The notes: generated by a model not told the origin, from the sequence alone. A DNA stretch of 6,057 bases from an uncultured Eubacteriales bacterium (GCA_934378025.1 CAKRPM010000086.1:1-6057), one strand, 5' to 3'; shown: positions 1 to 5,060, numbered from the stretch's first letter. Program-made: numbers and translations.

Positions 1-155
1 GTTTGGGACAATGCAAGCGTTTTGGCAATGCGATCTTCCGTGGTGCCGAGCGCCGCTGCGGCCAGCGCTACGGTGGCCGACGAAGTGTGAAACTCCAAGA
101 CATTCTTTTCCATTCCCCAGGGCTTTAAAAACTCTTTTACTTTTTCGATCGACAT
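1..155 (-). CDS. YbaK/EbsC-family aminoacyl-tRNA deacylase, N-terminal part (cut by window edge)
   Basis: Only the first 51 codons are present; the gene continues beyond position 1. The protein begins MSIEKVKEFLKPWGMEKNVL and continues with a FHTSSATVALAAAALG stretch and IAKTL. This is the typical start of YbaK/EbsC/ProX-like proteins, a fold that hydrolyses mischarged aminoacyl-tRNA in trans (for example Cys-tRNA-Pro in the YbaK group). Lys45 in AKTL lies where the functionally essential lysine of YbaK is found (Lys46 in the characterised proteins); that assignment is from family knowledge. The ATG at 155-153 follows the upstream gene's TAA after a single base and has a GGAAAGGA ribosome binding site about 8 bases upstream, so the two are almost certainly cotranscribed. 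The exact tRNA substrate cannot be told from this fragment; many Clostridial paralogues are uncharacterised. Confidence 0.85.
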   Translation of the reverse strand, partial: MSIEKVKEFLKPWGMEKNVLEFHTSSATVALAAAALGTTEDRIAKTLALSQ

Positions 156-156
156 G

Positions 157-864
157 TTACTGATCCTTTCCGCTGCCCAGAATGTCAAACGGTGTTAAAA
201 CGCCGATGATTTTTTCGTTCATTTTTCCGTGATCGGTCAAAAATATCATGGCAAGCCGCTTTTTTTGATGCCCCACTGTTTCAAATTCTTTGGCGGCGGC
301 AGCCACCGTCAAATCTTTCGGTGCAAAAAGAAAACGTTCGGTGCAGTGATGTTCGATCTCGGTATGTTCTCCGAAATCGCCGATGGTAAAATCACGGGTA
401 ATTTGTCCCGGTTGGGCCAGCAGATAGGCAAACGGGGTGCTGACGCTGAAAACACCGGTGAATTTTTCTCCGTCGATAATCGGCAAGTGTGAAAAACCGC
501 GGCTTTTCATTTGTTGCATAACGGTAAAGGCTTTTTGATCGGGATGTGCCACCAACAGCTTTGAAAACGGGGTGGCGCGCTTTACGGCCAGCGGCGGCGT
601 TCGGATAAAGGCAAGAATTTCGGAAAGAAGCGCAACGATTTCTTCGCTCGGTTCCACAATCGGAACACCCTCGATTTCGGCATGATGCGTTAAAAGGTTG
701 CGAATTTCCCGGCAGGTGTTCATTTCCTCGCGATAGCGGTTGTTTCCCTTATCGTTTATATATTCCATGATCAGGCTGCTGTAACGGCGGGACGCGGGAT
801 GATAGCGCAGCGCCAGCTCTTCTTCCAAATCACGGTACATATCTAAAAATTGTTCAGCACGCAT
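157..864 (-). CDS. CBS-domain pair protein with helical, HEPN-like N-terminal domain
   Basis: A 235-residue soluble protein. Residues 1-88 are predicted mostly helical and rich in charged residues (start MRAEQFLDMYRDLEEELALR). They include R55-N-L-L-T-H60, which matches the RNxxxH signature of HEPN RNases. Residues ~92-150 (with HLPIIDGEKFTGVFS) and ~173-231 (ending IIGVLTPFDIL) are two CBS motifs, which normally pair into a Bateman module that binds adenine nucleotides. The second repeat is the more divergent. The same frame is open upstream to 1086, but ATG 864-862 is chosen because GGAGG (877-873) lies 8 bases before it. The longer version would add a spurious hydrophobic leader read through the promoter region and through another gene. 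The gene has its own promoter and is followed after 1 base by a YbaK-type gene. Similar CBS proteins are, as I recall, common in Clostridia without known function. The CBS call is firm; the HEPN call is an inference from one motif and its helical context. Confidence 0.85.
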   Translation of the reverse strand: MRAEQFLDMYRDLEEELALRYHPASRRYSSLIMEYINDKGNNRYREEMNTCREIRNLLTHHAEIEGVPIVEPSEEIVALLSEILAFIRTPPLAVKRATPFSKLLVAHPDQKAFTVMQQMKSRGFSHLPIIDGEKFTGVFSVSTPFAYLLAQPGQITRDFTIGDFGEHTEIEHHCTERFLFAPKDLTVAAAAKEFETVGHQKKRLAMIFLTDHGKMNEKIIGVLTPFDILGSGKDQ

Positions 865-872
865 TGATTTCG

Positions 873-877
873 CCTCC
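873..877 (-). promoter_or_regulatory. Ribosome binding site deciding the CBS gene start
   Basis: GGAGG on the minus strand, 8 bases before ATG 864-862. It fixes the start of the CBS-domain protein and excludes the 74-codon upstream extension. Because the predicted transcription start falls at about 877-878, the messenger would begin almost exactly at this site, giving a leader of only about 14 bases. Confidence 0.75.
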
Positions 878-883
878 GTTGTT

Positions 884-912
884 ATTGTAACATTGCCGAA
901 AAAGAATATCAA
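884..912 (-). promoter_or_regulatory. Sigma-A-type promoter for the CBS/YbaK operon
   Basis: On the minus strand, TTGATA (912-907) is followed by a 17-base spacer and TACAAT (889-884), preceded by TGT to give an extended -10. This is close to the consensus in both boxes and spacing. The predicted start is near 877-878, immediately before or in the ribosome binding site. Confidence 0.7.
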
Positions 913-919
913 TATTTTA

Positions 920-948
920 TTGAAAAACACGGGAAAATATGTTAAAAT
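920..948 (+). promoter_or_regulatory. Sigma-A-type promoter for the cyclophilin-coaX-S-component operon
   Basis: TTGAAA (920-925), a 17-base spacer and TAAAAT (943-948), with TGT immediately upstream forming an extended -10. The predicted start is near 955, giving a leader of about 22 bases, too short to hold a riboswitch. Its -35 box lies only 7 bases from the -35 box of the opposing CBS-gene promoter. Confidence 0.75.
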
Positions 949-976
949 AGCAAAAAATAAAAGGAGGATTATTACG

Positions 977-1495
977 ATGAGTAATCCGATTGTTACGATC
1001 GAAATGGAAAACGGCGATATGATGAAAGCGGAATTGTATCCCGAAATCGCCCCCAATACGGTAAATAACTTTATTTCTTTGGCCAAAAAAGGATTTTTTG
1101 ACGGTATTATTTTTCACCGTTGTATTCCCGGTTTTGTCATTCAGGGCGGCGACCCGACCGGCACCGGTATGGGCGGTCCCGGCTACAGTATTGCAGGCGA
1201 GTTTAATGCCAATGGCTTTGCCAATACGCTGCACCACGATGAGGGGGTTCTTTCCATGGCACGGGCTCAGGATCCGGATTCTGCGGGCAGTCAGTTTTTT
1301 ATTTGCGTCGGAGACGCCGGATTTTTGGACGGCGAATATGCCGCATTCGGAAAAATCACCGAGGGACTGGATGTAGCTTATGATATTGCGGATATGCCGC
1401 GGGACGGCATGGATCGTCCGCTTGAGGATCAGAAAATGCTGCATGTCACGGTAGAAACGTTCGGGGAGAGCTATCCGGAACCCGAAACCTGTTAA
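977..1495 (+). CDS. ppiB: Cyclophilin-type peptidyl-prolyl cis-trans isomerase
   Basis: A 172-residue single-domain cytoplasmic cyclophilin with no signal peptide; it catalyses cis-trans isomerisation of Xaa-Pro bonds during protein folding. The core motifs are intact: FHRCIPGFVIQGGDP (residues 46-60, with catalytic-type Arg48, Phe53 and Gln56), the glycine-rich TGTGMGGPGY, GVLSMARA (90-97) and GSQFFIC (104-110, with Gln106 and Phe108). Against human CypA, Trp121 is replaced by Phe116 and His126 by Tyr121, as in many bacterial members, which predicts low cyclosporin affinity. ATG 977 is chosen because AAGGAGG (961-967) sits 9 bases before it; the frame is open further upstream only through the promoter. 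The protein ends with a short acidic tail (ESYPEPETC). It is the first gene of a probable operon with coaX, 58 bases downstream; no functional link to coenzyme A is known. Confidence 0.95.
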   Translation: MSNPIVTIEMENGDMMKAELYPEIAPNTVNNFISLAKKGFFDGIIFHRCIPGFVIQGGDPTGTGMGGPGYSIAGEFNANGFANTLHHDEGVLSMARAQDPDSAGSQFFICVGDAGFLDGEYAAFGKITEGLDVAYDIADMPRDGMDRPLEDQKMLHVTVETFGESYPEPETC

Positions 1496-1502
1496 ACTTG
1501 TT

Positions 1503-1527
1503 TTTTAAATCTGTTACGGATTTAAAA
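1503..1527. repeat. AT-rich perfect inverted repeat between ppiB and coaX
   Basis: TTTTAAATC (1503-1511) and GATTTAAAA (1519-1527) form a 9-bp perfect stem around a 7-base loop, extendable by a wobble pair on either side. There is no run of T after it on either strand and the stem has only one G-C pair, so it is a poor intrinsic terminator. It may be an mRNA processing or stability element between ppiB and coaX, or chance in an AT-rich gap. Confidence 0.4.
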
Positions 1528-1553
1528 GAAATTTACGGAAAGGAGGAGAAAAA

Positions 1554-2318
1554 ATGATACTGACGATCGATGTTGGGAATACCAATATTGTCATCGGTGT
1601 GTACCGCGCGCAAAAATTGGCGCTGACCCTTCGGATTAAAACGGACACAACCAAAACAGAGGATGAATACAGTATTTTGTTGAACAGCACGCTTCGACTG
1701 AATCAGATTGAACTGATAAAGATTGAAGGGGCTATCATCTCTTCCGTTGTGCCGAATCTTTCCGAAATACTTTCAATTGCCGTCGAAAAGCTGATCGGGC
1801 GGAAACCGCTGATTGTGGGGCCGGGTATTAAGACCGGACTGCCGATTAAAATCGACAATCCCTCGCAGCTGGGCAGCGACCTTGTTGTGGGCGCCGTGGC
1901 GGCGCTTGCCAAATATCCCGCGCCGCTGATCATTATTGACATGGGGACGGCGACAACGTTTTCCGCGGTGGACCGTAACGGCAATTTTTTGGGCGGTTCG
2001 ATTATTCCGGGGTTAAAGGTTTCGCTTGGGGCATTGGCGCAAAATGCCGCGCAGATTTCACAAATTGATCTGGTGGCGCCGAAGCGGGCGATCGGTACGA
2101 ATACAAATGATTCGTTACGCTCCGGATTGTTGCTTGGCTGCGCCGATATGATCGACGGAATGTGTCGCCGCTTTCAGAGGGAACTCGGCGGTGAGGCAAC
2201 CGTTATCGCCACCGGCGGGCTGTTTTCCAAGGTGCGCCCGTATTGCAGCAGCAAAATTATTTGTGAGCCGAATTTGATCCCGGACGGCCTGTTTATTCTT
2301 TATCAAAAAAATCAGTAA
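1554..2318 (+). CDS. coaX: Type III pantothenate kinase CoaX
   Basis: A 254-residue cytoplasmic enzyme of the ASKHA fold, of typical length for the family. It phosphorylates pantothenate to 4'-phosphopantothenate, the first committed step to coenzyme A. Unlike type I and II kinases, CoaX enzymes are insensitive to CoA feedback and need a monovalent cation. Visible motifs are the phosphate-binding DVGNTN (6-11), SSVVP (63-67), QLGSDLV (105-111, with Asp109 as the likely catalytic base), DMGTATT (129-135), GGSIIPGL (147-154), GTNTNDSLRSG (181-191), ATGG (219-222) and the closing LIPDGL (241-246). The usual GADR signature reads GSDL here, so the arginine is a leucine. The start is supported by AGGAGG (1541-1546), 7 bases upstream. 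It lies 58 bases after ppiB and 45 bases before the predicted pantothenate transporter subunit, probably on the same transcript. Confidence 0.95.
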   Translation: MILTIDVGNTNIVIGVYRAQKLALTLRIKTDTTKTEDEYSILLNSTLRLNQIELIKIEGAIISSVVPNLSEILSIAVEKLIGRKPLIVGPGIKTGLPIKIDNPSQLGSDLVVGAVAALAKYPAPLIIIDMGTATTFSAVDRNGNFLGGSIIPGLKVSLGALAQNAAQISQIDLVAPKRAIGTNTNDSLRSGLLLGCADMIDGMCRRFQRELGGEATVIATGGLFSKVRPYCSSKIICEPNLIPDGLFILYQKNQ

Positions 2319-2349
2319 CACTGTATTCTTTCTTTGAGAAACAGTAGTT

Positions 2350-2355
2350 AGGAGG
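2350..2355 (+). promoter_or_regulatory. Ribosome binding site deciding a TTG start
   Basis: AGGAGG lies 8 bases before TTG 2364. It is the only good Shine-Dalgarno match near the 5' end of the S-component gene, and the next in-frame ATG codons fall inside the first membrane segment, so TTG is the likely start. The rare initiator may lower expression relative to coaX. Confidence 0.75.
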
Positions 2356-2363
2356 AACAACAC

Positions 2364-2963
2364 TTGTCTTACAGTAAAACACTGAAATTAACCGTCTATG
2401 CGATGCTGACGGCGATTATTATTTTGATGGCATTCACCCCGCTGGGGTACTTAAAAATCGGGGCGGTACAAATTACGTTTATTATGATTCCGGTTGTGGT
2501 CGGCAGTATGCTCAGCCCGGCGTGCGGCGCATATCTGGGCGCCGTGTTCGGCGCGACAAGCTTTTTGCAGTGCTTCGGACTGGACGCTTTCGGGACGGCG
2601 CTGCTCGATATTAACCCGTTTTATACCGCGCTGCTTTGTTTTGTGCCGCGCATTTTAATGGGGTTTGCCTGCGGTTGGATTTTCAGAGGGCTCAGCCGCG
2701 TTGAAAAAAGCGGGTGGCTTGCCTGTACGGTGACCTCGCTATCCGGCGCACTGATCAATACGGCACTGTTTGTCGGCGCATTGATTTTGTTTTTCGGCAG
2801 GAGTGCGTATATTACGGAGACCATCGGCGCCGGCGTTTGGAAGATCATCACATTTTTTGTTACGCTGAACGCCGCGGTTGAAGCGGTGGTTTGCTTGATC
2901 ATCGGAACCGCGGTATCCAAAGCAATTTTTGCGGTGTATCAATCGCGTTTCAAAACGAAATAA
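2364..2963 (+). CDS. ECF transporter S-component, probably for pantothenate
   Basis: A 199-residue integral membrane protein with about five to six hydrophobic segments: roughly 9-26, 33-52, 56-70, 84-107, 119-143 and 158-190. It has no signal peptide. S-components bind a vitamin and work with a shared energising module (EcfA, EcfA', EcfT), which is not in this window. The stretch QITFIMIPVVVGSML followed by GAVFGATSFLQCFG and INPFYTALLCFVPR resembles the group annotated as predicted pantothenate S-components (PanT). Its position 45 bases after coaX gives independent support: uptake next to the first phosphorylation step. The substrate is therefore an inference from similarity and context; another vitamin cannot be excluded. 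It starts at TTG 2364. Its TAA lies within the left arm of the terminator at 2961-3001. Confidence 0.85.
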   Translation: MSYSKTLKLTVYAMLTAIIILMAFTPLGYLKIGAVQITFIMIPVVVGSMLSPACGAYLGAVFGATSFLQCFGLDAFGTALLDINPFYTALLCFVPRILMGFACGWIFRGLSRVEKSGWLACTVTSLSGALINTALFVGALILFFGRSAYITETIGAGVWKIITFFVTLNAAVEAVVCLIIGTAVSKAIFAVYQSRFKTK

Positions 2964-3001
2964 AACAATCGGCAGACCTTTGCGGTCTGCCGATTGTTTT
3001 A
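2961..3001. terminator. Bidirectional intrinsic terminator containing both stop codons
   Basis: An 18-bp perfect inverted repeat (2961-2978 and 2984-3001) around the loop TTTGC. The GC-rich core is GGCAGACC/GGTCTGCC, and TTTTATTT follows it on both strands, so it can stop transcription from both directions. The outermost bases of the arms are the TAA of the S-component gene (2961-2963) and, on the other strand, the TAA of the flavin-reductase gene (3001-2999). Confidence 0.93.
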
Positions 3002-3499
3002 TTTCAGTCCGATTTTTATAATTTCACCGATATATAAGCGGTGGGTGTCGCCCTCCGGGTAGCAACGTTTTTGAATGGTAGGATCAAATAAGGTTCCCTG
3101 ATTGAGGTCGGCGGCGTAAATTTTGCGGCATAAAACGGAAACGTCCGCTTGCTCGATGACGGGAAAGTTTTCTTCCATACGGACGCTTAGCCCGCACGCT
3201 TCGAATTTGTTTTCGTTTCGACCGCTTGCTTTTCCGCAATACTGTAAAGCGGAACGGTATTTTTCGCCGTTAAAAAAGCTTAGAGAAAAGTTTTCGTTTT
3301 GTTCGAGCAAACTGTAGGTGAATCGGCTGGGACGAACGTAAATGTGCGCCACATTTTTAAAAAACAGGACGCCGAAACCGCCGAAACTGGCGGTCATGGT
3401 GTTGCATTTTTCCTCATTGCCGACGGTGATGAGCATCCAATCTTTTTCAATGCGCCGAAACACATTGTCCTGCCATTGCTCCGGGGTAATAAATCTCAT
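2999..3499 (-). CDS. Flavin reductase-like (FMN-binding split-barrel) protein
   Basis: A 166-residue soluble protein of the flavin reductase-like family. Members bind FMN in a split-barrel dimer and transfer electrons from NAD(P)H or partner proteins. Features seen are WMLITVGNEEKCNTMTASFG (21-40), GVLFFKNVAHIYVRPSRFT (43-61), ENFSLSFF (69-76) and a C-terminal HRLYIGEIIKI (153-163). The central TMTASFGG and the YVRPSRFTY segment match the FMN-phosphate-binding region of this family; exact ligand residues were not assigned. The protein has five cysteines (residues 32, 88, 102, 124 and 146) and no obvious iron-binding motif. The start ATG 3499-3497 has GGAGG (3510-3506) 6 bases upstream. It is a single-gene unit with its own promoter and terminator. 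The electron acceptor is unknown; a stand-alone FMN reductase or a flavin-dependent stress protein are both possible. Confidence 0.88.
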   Translation of the reverse strand: MRFITPEQWQDNVFRRIEKDWMLITVGNEEKCNTMTASFGGFGVLFFKNVAHIYVRPSRFTYSLLEQNENFSLSFFNGEKYRSALQYCGKASGRNENKFEACGLSVRMEENFPVIEQADVSVLCRKIYAADLNQGTLFDPTIQKRCYPEGDTHRLYIGEIIKIGLK

Positions 3500-3515
3500 A
3501 AAATGCCTCCGTTCT

Positions 3516-3538
3516 GCCGCCGTAGTACAATCGGCGGC
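3516..3538 (-). promoter_or_regulatory. GC-rich leader hairpin before the flavin-reductase ribosome binding site
   Basis: GCCGCCG (3516-3522) and CGGCGGC (3532-3538) form a 7-bp all-G/C stem with a 9-base loop. In the minus-strand transcript it lies between the predicted start (~3555) and the GGAGG at 3510-3506, ending 5 bases before it. No U tract follows, so it is not a terminator. It could protect the 5' end or influence ribosome access; function is not known. Confidence 0.5.
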
Positions 3539-3561
3539 GGAAAATATTGCTGTTTACTAAT

Positions 3562-3589
3562 ATTATACGATATTTTTTCAAATATGCAA
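3562..3589 (-). promoter_or_regulatory. Promoter for the flavin-reductase gene
   Basis: On the minus strand, TTGCAT (3589-3584) is separated by 16 bases from a perfect TATAAT (3567-3562), with an A-rich spacer. The predicted start is near 3555, giving a leader of about 55 bases that includes the GC-rich hairpin. Confidence 0.7.
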
Positions 3590-3656
3590 GGAAAAGGAAC
3601 GCTTGCCATATCAGGGAATAGAATAAACTGAGGTTGAAAATAAGGAGGAGATAGGT

Positions 3657-3878
3657 ATGCAAATACGACTGCGTTCTGTTACCTATGCAATGAAAGCAAA
3701 AGAAATATTGGAAAATGCCGGTATCGGTGCCGGCGTCGTGAAAGATTTGATGGTTTCCGGCAGCGGATGCGTTTATGCCGTGACATTTGACGATCGTTAT
3801 AAAAGCGAGGCGGTTAAATTGCTGCAAACACGAGGTGTGATGTTGCATAAGAGCAACGACTGGACGGATTTTTCATGA
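3657..3878 (+). CDS. DUF3343 protein, putative Se/S carrier-like
   Basis: A 73-residue soluble protein resembling DUF3343, a family of very small proteins described as putative selenium/sulfur carriers. The visible pattern is a short beta strand (IRLRSV), a helix with AMKAKEILENAG (11-22), then SGSGCVYAVTF (34-44) with the single cysteine Cys38, and a second helix (KSEAVKLLQTRG, 49-60). A conserved cysteine after glycine is the proposed carrier site; Cys38 fits. ATG 3657 follows AAGGAGG (3642-3648) at 8 bases. The stop TGA overlaps the downstream ATG (ATGA, 3875-3878), so translation is probably coupled with the cysteine desulfurase. I see only weak promoter candidates upstream (for example TTGCCA 3603-3608, 15 bases, TAAACT 3624-3629). 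Family placement is fairly confident; the carrier role is proposed for the family and not demonstrated here. Confidence 0.8.
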   Translation: MQIRLRSVTYAMKAKEILENAGIGAGVVKDLMVSGSGCVYAVTFDDRYKSEAVKLLQTRGVMLHKSNDWTDFS

Positions 3879-5002
3879 TTTACTTTGACAATGGGGCTTC
3901 CTCTCACCCTAAGCCTGAAAATGTTTATGAAAAAACGTACCGGTTTGTGCGCGGAAACGGTGCAAACTGCGGACGAAGCAGTCATGCGCTTGCAATCGAG
4001 GCGGCAGAAAAGATTTTTCAAACTCGTAAAGCCTTGGCTGATTTTTTTCATGTTGATGGGGCGGAAAACGTTGTGTTTTCGCTGAATGCAACTTATGCGC
4101 TGAATACGGTTTTGCACGGTTTAATTCAACCCGGCGATCATGTGATTACAACCGATCTTGAACACAACAGTGTGCTGCGCCCGCTGTATGCTTTGCAAAA
4201 AAACGGCTGTACGCTGGATATTATTGAAACGGATCTTGAAAATGACGCGGTTACCCTGGAGCGGATTGCAAAGCGGATTCAACCGAACACAAAGGCCATT
4301 GTGGTTACACAGTGTTCCAATGTGTGCGGAAAAATGCTGCCGATTGATCAAATCGCCGCATTAAAACGCGACGGCATCGTACTGGTCGTTGACGGATCGC
4401 AGGGAGCGGGCAGTATTCCGACTGATTTTAAAGCACTTGGGATCGATTATTACTGCGCGCCGTCCCATAAAGGGATGCTCGGATGGCAGGGCGCAGGGTT
4501 TATTCTGTGCGGTCAAAATCAGCTCAGTCCGCTTGCCTTCGGCGGTACCGGCGGCGACAGTTTTTTGCAAACGCAGCCGGATTATTTGCCGGAGCGATTG
4601 GAGGCCGGCACGCTGCCCATTCCGGCCATTTATTCGCTGTATGAGGGCGTTCGGTATTTAAAGGCGCGCGGAATGAACAATATTTTCCGGCATAAAACTC
4701 AACTGACATCGCAGCTGTATGACGAGCTTTCGCAAATCCCCGAGATTCGTTTGTATACCGATATTACGCGTGTGCCCTCGCCGGGGGTGCTGTCTTTTAA
4801 TGTAGGAGGGCGTCCTTCGGAAGAAATCGGCAATTTTTTGGGACGGCACGGTGTTGCCGTGCGCAGCGGATTGCATTGCGCGCCGCTGTTTCATCAAAAA
4901 ATGGGCACCGAACAGCAGGGAATGGTGCGGGTGACTTTCGGTTATGCCAATACAAAGACGCAAGTTTCCGATTTTGTGAAAATATTAAAAAAATATTCAT
5001 AA
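3875..5002 (+). CDS. Cysteine desulfurase-like class V aminotransferase (PLP enzyme)
   Basis: A 375-residue cytoplasmic PLP enzyme. The family removes sulfur from cysteine (or selenium from selenocysteine) as an enzyme-bound persulfide. Seen: MIYFDNGASSHPKP (1-14), FSLNATYALN (68-77), EHNSV (96-100, with the PLP-stacking His97), VVDGSQGAGS (171-180, with PLP-binding Asp173 and Gln176), SHKG (197-200, with Lys199 forming the Schiff base), and RSGLHCAPLFH (330-340, with Cys335 at the persulfide position), then VRVTFGYANT (351-360). The RSGLHCAP context is that of the SufS/CsdB-like group, where the cysteine is on a short loop and a partner protein accepts the sulfur. It resembles the Clostridial subgroup I recall as TIGR01977, rather than housekeeping IscS. 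The start overlaps the DUF3343 stop by 4 bases and has only a weak GGACGG site, consistent with coupled translation. No suf or isc genes are nearby, so a dedicated role is likely. Confidence 0.9.
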   Translation: MIYFDNGASSHPKPENVYEKTYRFVRGNGANCGRSSHALAIEAAEKIFQTRKALADFFHVDGAENVVFSLNATYALNTVLHGLIQPGDHVITTDLEHNSVLRPLYALQKNGCTLDIIETDLENDAVTLERIAKRIQPNTKAIVVTQCSNVCGKMLPIDQIAALKRDGIVLVVDGSQGAGSIPTDFKALGIDYYCAPSHKGMLGWQGAGFILCGQNQLSPLAFGGTGGDSFLQTQPDYLPERLEAGTLPIPAIYSLYEGVRYLKARGMNNIFRHKTQLTSQLYDELSQIPEIRLYTDITRVPSPGVLSFNVGGRPSEEIGNFLGRHGVAVRSGLHCAPLFHQKMGTEQQGMVRVTFGYANTKTQVSDFVKILKKYS

Positions 5003-5019
5003 AAAACCCGAAAAAAGTG

Positions 5020-5048
5020 TTTATTTCATCGTAGCTCTATGTTATAAT
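5020..5048 (+). promoter_or_regulatory. Extended -10 promoter for cdaA
   Basis: A perfect TATAAT (5043-5048) preceded by TGT makes an extended -10. The -35 region at 17 bases (TTTATT, 5020-5025) is weak. A-rich tracts at 5001-5006 and 5011-5016 could act as an UP element. The predicted start is near 5055. No convincing terminator separates this from the upstream cysteine desulfurase, so some read-through is possible. Confidence 0.7.
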
Positions 5049-5060
5049 AACTATATATGG

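Noticed and set aside
893..976. Upstream start for the cyclophilin giving 28 extra residues
   Set aside because: The extension runs across the -35 and -10 boxes, is lysine/asparagine-rich from AT-rich DNA, and ATG 977 has a perfect ribosome binding site and the normal cyclophilin N-terminus.
865..1086. N-terminal hydrophobic extension of the CBS protein to an ATG at 1086, suggesting a membrane-anchored form
   Set aside because: It reads back through the divergent promoter region and the start of ppiB, and has no ribosome binding site comparable with GGAGG before ATG 864. The hydrophobic stretch is the antisense of A-rich sequence.
917..1444. Minus-strand open frame (175 codons) opposite ppiB
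   Set aside because: Fully antisense to a clear cyclophilin, without a recognisable family or start signals.
1498..1526. Possible separate promoter for coaX (TTGTTT-17-TTTAAA)
   Set aside because: Both boxes are poor matches and overlap the AT-rich inverted repeat; read-through from the ppiB promoter is simpler.
2320..2345. Inverted repeat ACTGT/ACAGT between coaX and the S-component gene
   Set aside because: Only 5 bp with a 16-base interior (plus a possible small inner stem) and no T tract; too weak to call a terminator or regulator.
3547..3629. Promoter for the DUF3343-desulfurase operon
   Set aside because: Candidates (TTGCTG-18-TATTTT at 3547-3576 and TTGCCA-15-TAAACT at 3603-3629) have off-consensus boxes or spacing, so neither is listed as a feature, although some promoter must exist here.
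3299..3631. Plus-strand frame of 110 codons over the 5' end of the flavin-reductase gene
   Set aside because: It overlaps a well-supported minus-strand gene and its promoter and lacks a ribosome binding site.
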